A DNA stretch of 64,000 bases. Origin: Marinobacterium arenosum. Its GTDB lineage: Bacteria > Pseudomonadota > Gammaproteobacteria > Pseudomonadales > Balneatricaceae. The first letter of the stretch is position 1. The number at the start of each line of letters is the position of its first letter. The translations under genes and the position numbers were made by a program. The notes beneath the pieces were generated by a model that searched no databases, was not told the DNA's origin, and saw nothing but the letters and a program-made list of their open reading frames with translations. Shown here piece after piece: positions 36,601 through 44,753 of this stretch. The stretch is taken from contig NZ_JAILYN010000004.1 of the NCBI RefSeq assembly GCF_019795155.1, forward strand, positions 62,001-126,000, given 5' to 3'.

Positions 36601-36808
36601 ACACAGCCGTAACGAGCGCACCGCCGACCGGATCGCCCGTCGTACCCGGGTCGGCAACGCCTACATCAACCGCGACCAGATCGGCGCCGTGGTCGGCGTC
36701 CAGCCGTTCGGCGGCCAAGGCCTGTCCGGTACCGGCCCGAAAGCAGGCGGCCCGCGCTACCTGCTGCGCTTTACCCATGAAGTTGCTGCTACAGGAGACG
36801 CATCATGA
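33692..36808 (+). CDS. putA: Bifunctional proline dehydrogenase / P5C dehydrogenase PutA
   Basis: A 1038-residue cytoplasmic/peripheral flavoenzyme that oxidises proline to glutamate. The FAD-dependent proline dehydrogenase barrel (about 170-480) has RLVKGAYWDAEIK and RRLLENGANSSFVHRLVD. The aldehyde dehydrogenase domain (about 530-1030) has the general-base region AETGGQNAMI and the catalytic cysteine in SAGQRCSALRV. There is no N-terminal ribbon-helix-helix, so it is not the self-repressing E. coli type. It also lacks the C-terminal domain of long PutA proteins, which here appears as the next gene. Its TGA stop overlaps that gene's ATG (ATGA). Confidence 0.95.
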   Translation: MFKAIDVLQPEFTARKPAEIWPLISPLYAVDESQWLRELLPLAEPSAAELSRTTDSATDLINKVRADDGAIHMVDALLLEYSLDTKEGILLMCLAEALMRIPDAETADALIRDKLSVADWKSHLKSSDSLLVNASTWGLLLTGKVVTMDEKEDGSPANVLNRLVNKFSEPVIRKAMNQAMKIMGHQFVLGRDIGEALKRGKNYRDKGYTYSFDMLGEAALTAKDADKYFNDYSRAIASVGQDSYKGDSPRPTISIKLSALHPRYEVGQHARVMSEMFERVRELIKQARALDVGITIDAEEADRLELSLELFEKLYRDPAAKGWGNFGLVIQAYSKRALPVLAWLTALAADQGDRIPVRLVKGAYWDAEIKLCQQRGLSGYPVFTRKEATDVSYLACARFLLSEQVRGKIYPQFASHNAHTVAAIINTASHRDFEFQRLHGMGDALYNTVLKLHDVNVRIYAPVGSHKDLLPYLVRRLLENGANSSFVHRLVDARHPVADLVHHPVEVLQGRSSLANPYIPQPRQLFDDRTNSKGPNIEIECEWQPFKQSVDAFMETQWTGGPLINGQLRETGNLQPVKAPYDRSELVGQVHWAGTAEVDEALACAADTLPGWQATPVDQRGKYLEQLADLLEQHEGELVALCHREAGKTIQDSIDEIREAVDFCRYYAQQARAELTPKTITGFDGQPRQIELAGRGVFLCISPWNFPLAIFLGQVSAALVAGNCVIAKPAEQTSLIAVRAIELLLETGIPAGAIALLPGDGATVGAPLTRDPRIAGVAFTGSTETAQLINRALAARDCAPAPLIAETGGQNAMIIDSTSLPEQVVRDVVHSAFASAGQRCSALRVLFVQEDVADRIIPMIEGAMQEQVVGKPYLHSTDVGPVIDTDAQAGLLEHIERMKREAKLIGQTPLPMDAERGTFVAPTAFEISDISQLKREQFGPILHVVRYKARDLDKVIDSINATGYGLTLGVHSRNERTADRIARRTRVGNAYINRDQIGAVVGVQPFGGQGLSGTGPKAGGPRYLLRFTHEVAATGDAS

Positions 36809-37494
36809 GCCAGGCTATCCAGACCGCCGTTGCCACCGCCCAGGCCCAGTGGGAAAGCTGGAACGATCTCGGCGTCAGCGGCCGCGCCCAGCTGCTGCAA
36901 CGCTTCGCCAACAACTTGCATAACGGCAGTGCCCAGATGGCGCTGTGGCAGATCGACAACGCCCAGCGTCAGATCGGCGACGAGATGCCGCTGCCGGGGC
37001 CGACCGGCGAAGCCAACGTACTGCTCACCGCCGGCCGCGGCCTGTTCGTGATCACCGCCGACAGCAACGCCAACGAGACTGCAGTGATCGGCCAGCTGGT
37101 TACCGCGCTGATCGCCGGTAACGTGGTGATCCTGGCCGGTGAACCACACAACCTGCACGTCAGCCTGCACAAGCTGCTGACCCAGGCCGGTCTGCCGGCC
37201 GGCGTGGTCCAGGTACTCGGCGCCGACAGCCCGCTGGAAACCCTGATCCAGCGGCCGGAACTGGCCGGCGTCGCCTACTGCGGCAACAGCCGTGTCGCCG
37301 AACTGAACCGCCTGTTGGCGGCGCGTGACGGCAACCTGGCCCAGCTGGTCGCCGAAACCGATTGCGCAAAGATGCCAACCCTCGGTAGCCCTTACTACCT
37401 GCACCGCTTCATCACCGAGCGGACCCGCACCACCAACACCACCGCAGTGGGCGGTAACGCCACACTGCTTGAGTTGGGCGGAAAAGAGGATTAA
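36805..37494 (+). CDS. Separately encoded C-terminal (ALDH-like) domain of PutA
   Basis: A 229-residue protein with an aldehyde-dehydrogenase-like Rossmann segment (about 60-200: LFVITADSNANETAVIGQL, AGNVVILAGEP, LPAGVVQVLG) and the C-terminal motif NTTAVGGNATLLELG. That motif matches the conserved end of long PutA proteins (NTxAxGGNAxL), where the domain is non-catalytic and forms a flap and assembly surface over the P5C dehydrogenase. No ALDH catalytic cysteine context is present. It overlaps putA by four bases and ends at a strong terminator. It is often annotated as '1-pyrroline-5-carboxylate dehydrogenase', which overstates it. Action in trans on PutA is inference. Confidence 0.82.
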   Translation: MSQAIQTAVATAQAQWESWNDLGVSGRAQLLQRFANNLHNGSAQMALWQIDNAQRQIGDEMPLPGPTGEANVLLTAGRGLFVITADSNANETAVIGQLVTALIAGNVVILAGEPHNLHVSLHKLLTQAGLPAGVVQVLGADSPLETLIQRPELAGVAYCGNSRVAELNRLLAARDGNLAQLVAETDCAKMPTLGSPYYLHRFITERTRTTNTTAVGGNATLLELGGKED

Positions 37495-37512
37495 GTTGCG
37501 CGCCCTATTCAG

Positions 37513-37546
37513 AAAGCCCTACGACTTTTGTCGCAGGGCTTTTTGT
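37513..37546 (+). terminator. Terminator of the putA operon
   Basis: AAAGCCCT-A-CGAC / TTTT loop / GTCG-C-AGGGCTTT followed by a T-rich tail, 19 bases after the stop of the PutA C-terminal-domain gene. putP therefore probably has its own promoter in 37547-37625. Confidence 0.9.
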
Positions 37547-37625
37547 CTCCCGAGACCAGCAGCCAGCTCCTCTCGCGGGCAATGACTGGTCACATAAACG
37601 ATAAGAAACGAGAGGTTTACCCCGA

Positions 37626-39155
37626 ATGATTGAAAACAGTGGCGCCATTATCGGCACCTTTCTCGTTTACCTGGCAGTAATGCTGGGTATCGGTATCTAT
37701 GCGTACAAACGTACCTCCAGCTCTGCGGATTACTTCCTGGGTGGCCGCTCGCTGGGCCCCTGGCCGGCAGCGCTGTCGGCCGGTGCATCCGACATGAGCG
37801 GCTGGCTGCTGCTCGGCCTGCCGGGCTACGCCTTTGCGTCCGGCATGGAGTCCCTGTGGCTGGCCGGCGGCCTGCTGGCCGGCACCTGGCTCAACTGGCT
37901 GATGGTTGCCAAGCGCCTGCGTACCTACTCGGTAACGGCCAACAACTCGCTGACCCTGCCGGAGTACTTCGCCAACCGGTTCGAAGACAACTCCAAGGCG
38001 CTACAGGTGATCTCGGCATTCTTCATCCTGCTGTTCTTCCTGTTCTACACCAGCTCCGGCCTGGTAGCCGGCGGTAAGCTGTTCGAAACCGTATTCGGTC
38101 TGGACTACACCGTGGCGCTGGTAGTCGGCACCATCTGCGTCGTCTCCTACACCCTGTTCGGCGGCTTCCTGGCAGTCTCCTGGACCGACCTGGTGCAGGG
38201 CCTGCTGATGGCCGCGGCACTGGTCACCGTACCGTTGATCGCGATGCAGACCATCGGTGGCAGCGGCGAGATGTTCAACGCCCTGGCAACCAAGAACCCG
38301 GAACTGCTGACCGTCTGGAACGACGTCAAGGGCGAACCGCTGTCCGCCATCGCCATCATCTCGCTGATGGCCTGGGGCCTGGGCTACTTCGGCCAGCCGC
38401 ACATCCTGGCTCGCTTCAAGGGTATCCGCTCCAACGCCGACGTGCCGACCGCCCGTCGCATCGCGGTTATCTGGAGCGCCATCTCGATGGCCGGCGCGAT
38501 CCTGATCGGCCTGGTCGGTATCCCGTACGTGGACACCCAGATGGCTGGTAGCCTGGGCGACGGCGAGAAGATCTTCATGGTATTGGTCAACGCCATCTTC
38601 AACCCGGTGGTTGCCGGTATCCTGCTGGCAGCGATCCTGGCGGCGATCATGTCCACCGCCGACTCCCAGCTACTGGTCTCCTCGTCGGCACTGGCGGAAG
38701 ACTTCTACAAGCAGATCATCCGTAAGAACGCCTCCCAGAAAGAGGTGGTGATGGTCGGCCGCTTCGCGGTCATCGGCCTGTCGTTGATCGCCATGCTGCT
38801 GGCACTCAACCCGGACAGCACCGTACTGGGCCTGGTGTCCTACGCCTGGGCCGGCTTCGGCGCCGCCTTCGGTCCGGCCCTGATACTGAGCCTGTACTGG
38901 AAGCGGATGAACCGCTTCGGCGCGCTGGCCGGCATCATCGTCGGTGGTATCACCGTGGTGGTATGGAAGCAGATCTCCGGCGGCATCTTCGATGTCTACG
39001 AGATCGTACCGGGCATCATCTTCGCCAGCATCGCAATCGTCGTGGTCAGCCTGCTGAGCGGCGAACCGGAAGCATCGGTGCAGGCCGGCTTCGACGACTA
39101 CCAGCGTCAGCTGGACGGCGAGCCGGAAGTCACCGTCGCACCGAGCAAAGCTTAA
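37626..39155 (+). CDS. putP: Sodium/proline symporter PutP
   Basis: A 509-residue inner-membrane transporter of the SSS family with about 13 hydrophobic helices. Family marks include GGRSLGPWPAALSAGASDMSGWLLLGLPGYA (ligand and Na+ region of TM2), LTLPEYFANRF and MSTADSQLLVSSSALAEDFY. It imports proline with Na+. GAGAGG precedes the ATG. It lies directly downstream of putA and its partner, on the same strand but after a terminator. Confidence 0.95.
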   Translation: MIENSGAIIGTFLVYLAVMLGIGIYAYKRTSSSADYFLGGRSLGPWPAALSAGASDMSGWLLLGLPGYAFASGMESLWLAGGLLAGTWLNWLMVAKRLRTYSVTANNSLTLPEYFANRFEDNSKALQVISAFFILLFFLFYTSSGLVAGGKLFETVFGLDYTVALVVGTICVVSYTLFGGFLAVSWTDLVQGLLMAAALVTVPLIAMQTIGGSGEMFNALATKNPELLTVWNDVKGEPLSAIAIISLMAWGLGYFGQPHILARFKGIRSNADVPTARRIAVIWSAISMAGAILIGLVGIPYVDTQMAGSLGDGEKIFMVLVNAIFNPVVAGILLAAILAAIMSTADSQLLVSSSALAEDFYKQIIRKNASQKEVVMVGRFAVIGLSLIAMLLALNPDSTVLGLVSYAWAGFGAAFGPALILSLYWKRMNRFGALAGIIVGGITVVVWKQISGGIFDVYEIVPGIIFASIAIVVVSLLSGEPEASVQAGFDDYQRQLDGEPEVTVAPSKA

Positions 39156-39204
39156 CCCTCGGTAAACCGCGGGCACCGTACCAGGGTGTCCGCCGGTTCA
39201 ACAC

Positions 39205-39243
39205 AACGGCCGCCCCGGTGATCCCGGCGCGGCCGTTTTTTTA
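39205..39243 (+). terminator. Terminator of putP
   Basis: AACGGCCG-CC-CCGG ... CCGG-CG-CGGCCGTT hairpin followed by seven T, about 50 bases after the putP stop. The remaining bases up to 39466 show no gene. Confidence 0.88.
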
Positions 39244-39466
39244 TGTTTTTTATGTAGTAATGGGTGAACAGTTTTGAGTTAACATCGGCTCGACTGACAC
39301 CAATCCAACACCTCGGTCGCTAGTGATGAGCATCGCTAATCAGTGAGAGTCATACCCTGCGTGATCCGGCAATCATCCGCAACGCTCCGCGCTACCTGTA
39401 GGGATTCACCGGGCTGCGGAGGGTCCGCCGATCGAGCGACCACTGTCCTGGCCGGAATTAGAAAAA

Positions 39467-40102
39467 CTAGTCGGTTACCGCCAAGCGCAGGCCCATCAGA
39501 ATCATCACCGAGCCGGTCAGGCCGCCGAATGTGCGGTTGACCCGCGGCCGCTGCAGCAGCTCTTTGGCCCGGTTGACCATCAACGCCAGGCCACACTGCC
39601 AGAGCATGGCGATCAGGAAGTGAATCGCCGCCAGGGTGATCGACTGCCAGAACGCCGAGCCGGCCGGGTCGATAAACTGCGGCAGGAACGCCATATAGAA
39701 GATCGCGGTCTTGGGATTCAGCACGTTGGACAGAAAGCCCTCGCGCAGCGAGCGTGACATATCGAAACCACCACTCGCCGGTGGCAAGCCTTCGTTCAGC
39801 AGCGTCTGCTTGCCGCGCAACACCGCCCGCCAGCTGTTGAGCCCCAGCCAGATCAGGTAGCCGGCGCCGATCAGCTTCAGCGCGCTGAATGCCCAGGCGG
39901 TCTGCATCAGGATCACCGAGATCCCCACCGCCGACACCGTGGCATGGATAAACAGCCCCGAACAGATGCCGAAACTGGTTACCGCACCATCCCGCCAACC
40001 ACCGCGGGCACTGTTGCGGATAGTCAGCAGGGTGTCGACGCCCGGCGTAATAGTCAGCAAGGTAATGGCGACCAGGTAGGTCAGCAGCAGTTCGAGTTCC
40101 AT
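39467..40102 (-). CDS. LysE/RhtB-family amino-acid exporter
   Basis: A 211-residue inner-membrane protein with about six hydrophobic segments. The family signature near the N-terminus is LTITPGVDTLLTIRNSARGG, followed by GICSGLFIHATVSAVG, and a mid-protein LREGFLSNVLNPKTAIFYMAFLPQFID. Members export amino acids such as homoserine, threonine or lysine, so the substrate cannot be named. The gene ends 311 bases from the convergent putP. It is downstream of and co-directional with the LysR gene, with 82 bases between. Confidence 0.9.
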   Translation of the reverse strand: MELELLLTYLVAITLLTITPGVDTLLTIRNSARGGWRDGAVTSFGICSGLFIHATVSAVGISVILMQTAWAFSALKLIGAGYLIWLGLNSWRAVLRGKQTLLNEGLPPASGGFDMSRSLREGFLSNVLNPKTAIFYMAFLPQFIDPAGSAFWQSITLAAIHFLIAMLWQCGLALMVNRAKELLQRPRVNRTFGGLTGSVMILMGLRLAVTD

Positions 40103-40184
40103 GGCGGGCCTGTAAGCGAAGGTTGGATCGCTCGATTTTACGACGATCCGGGCCGGTTACAACTGTCGCGCCTTCGACTGCGGA

Positions 40185-41117
40185 TCAGACAGTGTCGTTA
40201 ACCAGTGCCAGCGGATCGGCTTGCAGCGCCAGCATCTCCTCGCGCAACCGCTCAGCAAACGCCTCGGCCATCTGCGACCTGACCGTGCCCTTGGCGAACA
40301 GGATACCGCATTTCATGGTGATATCCGGTTCAAATGGACGGAACAGCAACCGCCCCGCCGGCGCGTAGGCCCGGTAGCTGCTGACCGACATCGGGTCGAC
40401 CACGCAGACCCCCAGACCGCGCTCGACAAAACGCAATGCCGGCAGGAAGAAGCGGGTCTGCAAGCGCACGTTCATCCGGCTGTTGGCGGCGGCAAACGCC
40501 TTCTGCAGATCGTGGTAGGTCATATGGTCGCTATGCAGGGTGATCTGCGGTTCGTTGTCCAACATCTGCGGCCGGATCACCGGCTCGTCGGCCAGCGAAT
40601 GGTCGACCGGCAGCGCACAGAGACAGCTGAATGCGAACACCTCGGCGTCCACCTGCCGGCTGGCCGAACCGATCACCTCGGCCAAGCCGATATCGTACTG
40701 GTAGGAGGCCACCCGTTCGGCGACGGCCGCCGAGGCGCGGGTCTGCATCGACACCCGCACCCGCGGCCGTTCGCGCAGGAAATCGGACAGGATATCCGGC
40801 ACGAAGCAGAACGACGGCCCCGGCATGCAGCCGATCCGCAGGAAACCATACTGCTTGTTGGCAATATCCTTGACGGTCTCGGAGACATCGTGGATCCGGT
40901 TGAAGATCTGCTCCACTTCCTTGTACAGGTAGCTGGCTTCCGGCGTCGGGTAGAGCCGCCTCTTGCGCCGCTCGAACAGCTGGAAACCAACATCCGCCTC
41001 CAGCTCCTTGATCAACATACTGACCGCCGGCTGGCTCTTGAACAGCTGCTGCGATGCCTGGGAGACCGAACCGGTCATCATCACCGCCCGAAACGCCTCC
41101 ATCTGCCGTAAGTTCAT
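40185..41117 (-). CDS. LysR-type transcriptional regulator
   Basis: A 310-residue regulator. The N-terminal winged helix-turn-helix (MNLRQMEAFRAVMMTGSVSQASQQLFKSQPAVSMLIKELE...) is followed by a periplasmic-binding-protein-like effector domain. ATG 41117 is preceded by GGAGG; an extension to 41150 adds an implausible N-terminus. It diverges from the TAXI-TRAP/oxidoreductase operon across a 335-base gap, the usual LysR arrangement, so it probably controls that operon in response to the imported compound. Confidence 0.9.
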   Translation of the reverse strand: MNLRQMEAFRAVMMTGSVSQASQQLFKSQPAVSMLIKELEADVGFQLFERRKRRLYPTPEASYLYKEVEQIFNRIHDVSETVKDIANKQYGFLRIGCMPGPSFCFVPDILSDFLRERPRVRVSMQTRASAAVAERVASYQYDIGLAEVIGSASRQVDAEVFAFSCLCALPVDHSLADEPVIRPQMLDNEPQITLHSDHMTYHDLQKAFAAANSRMNVRLQTRFFLPALRFVERGLGVCVVDPMSVSSYRAYAPAGRLLFRPFEPDITMKCGILFAKGTVRSQMAEAFAERLREEMLALQADPLALVNDTV

Positions 41118-41452
41118 CGCCAACCTCCAAACATAAGAAAACCTGAACAACTGTTAAGTAAATAATATTTTTATTTATATCTTGCCGAACAAATAATGGC
41201 CACATCAAGGCTCTTGTACTGATCCGGCCATCTGTTGCCGGCAGAACAAAAACAACAATGAAGATCCTCGATGGTTGCATACCCCCGCCAACGGACCCGG
41301 CAGCGGATGTTCCAACATGCCGGATTTTTCATTTGACCCTGGCGCTCATTGCCACCGGTCCAGCCTGATCGATTCGCCTGGTTGCTCCATCGAACAGCCG
41401 GACGGACACAACCAAAGCACTTGCACCAATAAAAACAATTAGGAGCATCGCT
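41118..41452. promoter_or_regulatory. Divergent promoter region between lysR-type gene and TAXI-TRAP operon
   Basis: 335 bases. A nested inverted repeat at 41298-41323 (outer CCGGCA/TGCCGG, inner ATGTT-CC-AACAT) followed by ATTTTT may be the regulator's operator or a leader hairpin. AT-rich sequence at 41155-41180 could melt for the lysR promoter. No gene is seen. Confidence 0.45.
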
Positions 41453-42460
41453 ATGCGCATTAAAAACATGATCGCCGGCACCCTGCTGGCCGCCGCCACC
41501 ACCGTTTCCGGCTTCGCCTCCGCCGCCGACATGCAGTTCTTCCGCATTGGCAGCGGCAGCGCCGGCGGTTCCTACTTCCCGATCGCCGGCCTGATCGCCA
41601 ATGCGATCAGCAACCCGCCGGGTTCACGACCCTGTGACCAGGGTGGCAGCTGCGGCGTACCGGGCCTGGTCGCCATCGCCCAGTCTTCCAACGCCTCGGT
41701 GGCCAACATGACCGGCGTACAGTCCGGCCAGATGGAATCCGGCCTGGCGATCGCCGGCATCGTCCACACCGCCTTCAACGGCGAAGGCAAGTTCGAAGGC
41801 AAGCCGAAGTACGACAAATTGCGGGTGATCGCCAACCTGTTCCCGGAAGAGATGCACCTGGTGCTGCCCGAGGGCGCCAAGCTGAACTCGCTGAAAGACC
41901 TGAAAGGCAAGCGGGTCGGTATTGCCCAGGCCGGCTCCGGCACCCAGGTGGCGGTACTGCGCCTGCTGAAGGAGTTCGGTATCGACCGCTCGAACATCGA
42001 CGAAGCCGAACTGAACAACACCCAGAGTGCCGAACACCTGGCCGACGGCCAGCTGGACGCCTACTTCTACGTGGCCGGCACCCCGGTGGCGGCGATCGTT
42101 CAACTGGATGCCACCAAAGGGATGGAACTGTACTCATTCAGCGATGAAGAGATCGCCACCATCCGCAAGGCACTGCCCTACTACTACGCCGAAACCATTC
42201 CGGCCGGCACCTATGAAGGGGTCGATTACGACGTCAACACCCTGGCCGGCGGCGCCCAGTGGGTGACCAGCAGCGACGTGTCCGAGGAGTTGGCCTACAA
42301 CATCACCAAGGCGCTGTGGAACGACAACACCAAGAAGCTGTTCAGCAACGGCCACCCGAAGGCCAGCATGATCCAGCTGGACACCGCACTCAGCGGCATC
42401 ACCATCCCGCTGCACCCCGGTGCCGAGCGCTTCTACCGTGAAGCCGGCGCACTGAAGTAA
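41453..42460 (+). CDS. TAXI-family TRAP transporter solute-binding protein
   Basis: A 335-residue periplasmic protein. A signal peptide with the cleavage region ASAADMQFF (about residues 20-26) is followed by the TAXI hallmark FRIGSGSAGGSYFPIAGLIANAI and LKGKRVGIAQAGSGTQVAVLRLL. TAXI proteins deliver organic acids or amino acids to a TRAP permease with Na+ coupling; the ligand is not deducible. AGGAGC precedes the ATG. It is first in the operon and separated from the permease by a 200-base spacer holding a strong hairpin, which may raise its mRNA level over that of the permease. Confidence 0.93.
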   Translation: MRIKNMIAGTLLAAATTVSGFASAADMQFFRIGSGSAGGSYFPIAGLIANAISNPPGSRPCDQGGSCGVPGLVAIAQSSNASVANMTGVQSGQMESGLAIAGIVHTAFNGEGKFEGKPKYDKLRVIANLFPEEMHLVLPEGAKLNSLKDLKGKRVGIAQAGSGTQVAVLRLLKEFGIDRSNIDEAELNNTQSAEHLADGQLDAYFYVAGTPVAAIVQLDATKGMELYSFSDEEIATIRKALPYYYAETIPAGTYEGVDYDVNTLAGGAQWVTSSDVSEELAYNITKALWNDNTKKLFSNGHPKASMIQLDTALSGITIPLHPGAERFYREAGALK

Positions 42461-42469
42461 GAATGACCG

Positions 42470-42494
42470 CTCTGCGCGGCAGCGCCGCGCAGAG
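42470..42494 (+). promoter_or_regulatory. Strong intercistronic hairpin after the TAXI binding-protein gene
   Basis: A perfect 11-bp GC-rich stem (CTCTGCGCGGC / GCCGCGCAGAG) with a 3-base loop, nine bases after the stop and with no T-run. This placement fits a 3'-end stabiliser or a partial terminator that lets the binding protein outnumber the permease. Confidence 0.65.
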
Positions 42495-42661
42495 CCCAAC
42501 GGCCCTATTCGCCGCTGCCACGCGGCGATCATCGCGCCGCCGAGCGGACGGCTCGGCGATGACCGGCCCGGCCATCCAGCTTCCTGTTTTATCCGTTTGA
42601 CGGGGTGGACCACATCCACACCCCATGCACGCTGTCCGCCTGATATCGAACGAGGTTTGTT

Positions 42662-44737
42662 ATGGAACAGATCACCCAAGACGAGCTGCAGCATCTGGAG
42701 GAGAAATACGACTCCGAGCTGCAGACCCGCAAGCTGCCCCAGAAGCTTGAATTCGGCTGCGGCCTATTCCTGGTTCTGTTCTCGCTGTATCACTACATCA
42801 CCGCCGGTTTCGGCATCCCGACCGACTACTGGCATATGGGCATCCACCTGGCCGGTGTGCTGTCGATGATCTTCATCTACTACGCCGGCGTCAAAGCCTG
42901 GCAGCGCACCGACAGCCGTGGCTTCGCCCGGATTCCGTTGTACGACTATCTGCTGGCGGCGCTCAGCATGGCCGCCTCGCTCTATATCGGCGTCACCTGG
43001 ATGGGGTTGGATATCAGCCTGTTCGGCATCGAGATTCAGCTGGCGGAGCAGGCGCTGCGCCAGGGCAATCCGGCCACCCTCGATATCGTCTTCGGCAGCC
43101 TGTTGATCGTACTGGTGCTGGAAGCGACCCGCCGTACGCTGGGACCAGTGCTGCCGCTGATCATTCTGCTGTTTGCCGGTTATGCGCTGTTCGGTCAGTA
43201 CATCCCCATGGATATCCTGCGCCACCCCGGCGTCAGCTGGTCACAATTCATCAACAACATCTACTTCCCGCAGGAAGGGATCTTCGGCGTCACCCTGTGG
43301 GTGGTCTCCACCGTGGTGTTCCATTTCGTACTGTTCGGCGTCATCGCCCAGCGCATGGGGCTGGGCCAGTTCTTCATCGATATCGCCACGGTCATCGCCG
43401 GCAAATATGCCGGCGGGCCGGCCAAGGTATCCGTGGTGTCGTCAGCATTCTTCGGCACCATCTCCGGCTCCGCCGTGGCCAACACGGTCTCCACCGGTTC
43501 ACTGACCATCCCGAACATGAAACGGCTCGGCTATCCGGGCCACTTCGCCGGGGGCGTCGAGGCCGCCTCCTCCGCCGGCGGTCAGATCACCCCGCCGATC
43601 ATGGGCGCGGCCGCCTTCATCATGGCGGAAAACCTGCAGATGCCGTACGGCAGCATCGTACTGGCGGCGGCGACGCCGGCGATCATGCACTATATCGGCG
43701 TACTGACCATCGTCCACTTCCAGGCCAAGAAGCTGGGCCTGGTCGGCTGTTCCCGCGAAGAGATACCGCGCATCGGCCAGGTAATGCGCGACGGCTGGAT
43801 GACCGTGCTGCCGCTGGTGGTACTGATCTGCGTGCTGTTCAGCGGCTTCACCCCTTATATGGCAGCCTTTTCAGGCATCAGCGCCTGTCTGCTGGTTGGC
43901 CTGTTGAACCCGAAAAACCGGATCAGCCTGCATGACGTCTACGAGGCGTTCAAAACCGGTGCCAAGTATGCACTGGCGGTCGGCGCGGCCTGTTCGGCGG
44001 TCGGCATCGTGGTCGGCGTGATCACCACCACCGGGGTGGCGTTCCGGCTCGGCTTCCTGGTCACGTCCGGCGCCCAGAACCTCGGCGAACTGGCGGTCGC
44101 CGCCACCGCCTGGCTACCGTTCGAGCTGTTCGCGCTGGATCAGGCCACGCTGTTCATCTCGCTGATGCTGATCGCCCTGTCCTGCATCCTGATGGGCGCC
44201 GGCCTGCCGACCGCGGCGCTCTATATCATGCTTAGCGCGGTAGCCCAGCCGGCGCTGGCCAACCTCGGCGTACCGGCGCTGGCCTCGCACCTGTTCGTGC
44301 TCTATTACGGGGTCCTGTCGGAGATCACGCCGCCCGTCTGCACGTCGGCCTATGCCGCCGGCGGTATCGCCAATGCCAACCCGTTCCGCACCGGTATCAG
44401 CGCTTTCCAATTGGGTAACGCCAAGATCATGATGCCGTTCGTGTTCGTCTACTCGCCGGCGATGCTGATCGTGCTGGACGACTACTTCACCTGGTACGAA
44501 TACCTGCTGACCACCCTCTCCTGCGGCCTCGGCATCGTGGTGTTCGGTATCGCCATCAGCGGTTACTTCCTGCGCACCCTGCCGGTGCTGTTCCGGGCGA
44601 TGACGGTCGGCGCGGCGATGATGCTGGTCACCCCGGGGCTGGACAGCGACCTGTATGGCCTGGTGCTGCTGGTGCCGGTGGTCGCACAACAGTTGCTGAT
44701 GCGGCGGCGCGACAGCGCCGTCGGCCAGCCGGCCTGA
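42662..44737 (+). CDS. TRAP transporter fused 4TM/12TM permease
   Basis: A 691-residue inner-membrane protein. The small DctQ-like part (about 35-200) is fused to a DctM-like part (about 200-690). The fused form is the usual partner of TAXI binding proteins. Recognisable pieces are KVSVVSSAFFGTISGSAVANTVSTG and GGVEAASSAGGQITPPIMGAAAFIMAE of the DctM core, and ALSCILMGAGLPTAALYI in the second half. It starts at ATG 42662, and the downstream oxidoreductase begins 16 bases after it ends. Confidence 0.93.
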   Translation: MEQITQDELQHLEEKYDSELQTRKLPQKLEFGCGLFLVLFSLYHYITAGFGIPTDYWHMGIHLAGVLSMIFIYYAGVKAWQRTDSRGFARIPLYDYLLAALSMAASLYIGVTWMGLDISLFGIEIQLAEQALRQGNPATLDIVFGSLLIVLVLEATRRTLGPVLPLIILLFAGYALFGQYIPMDILRHPGVSWSQFINNIYFPQEGIFGVTLWVVSTVVFHFVLFGVIAQRMGLGQFFIDIATVIAGKYAGGPAKVSVVSSAFFGTISGSAVANTVSTGSLTIPNMKRLGYPGHFAGGVEAASSAGGQITPPIMGAAAFIMAENLQMPYGSIVLAAATPAIMHYIGVLTIVHFQAKKLGLVGCSREEIPRIGQVMRDGWMTVLPLVVLICVLFSGFTPYMAAFSGISACLLVGLLNPKNRISLHDVYEAFKTGAKYALAVGAACSAVGIVVGVITTTGVAFRLGFLVTSGAQNLGELAVAATAWLPFELFALDQATLFISLMLIALSCILMGAGLPTAALYIMLSAVAQPALANLGVPALASHLFVLYYGVLSEITPPVCTSAYAAGGIANANPFRTGISAFQLGNAKIMMPFVFVYSPAMLIVLDDYFTWYEYLLTTLSCGLGIVVFGIAISGYFLRTLPVLFRAMTVGAAMMLVTPGLDSDLYGLVLLVPVVAQQLLMRRRDSAVGQPA

Positions 44738-44753
44738 CCGAGGAGCGTGACAG

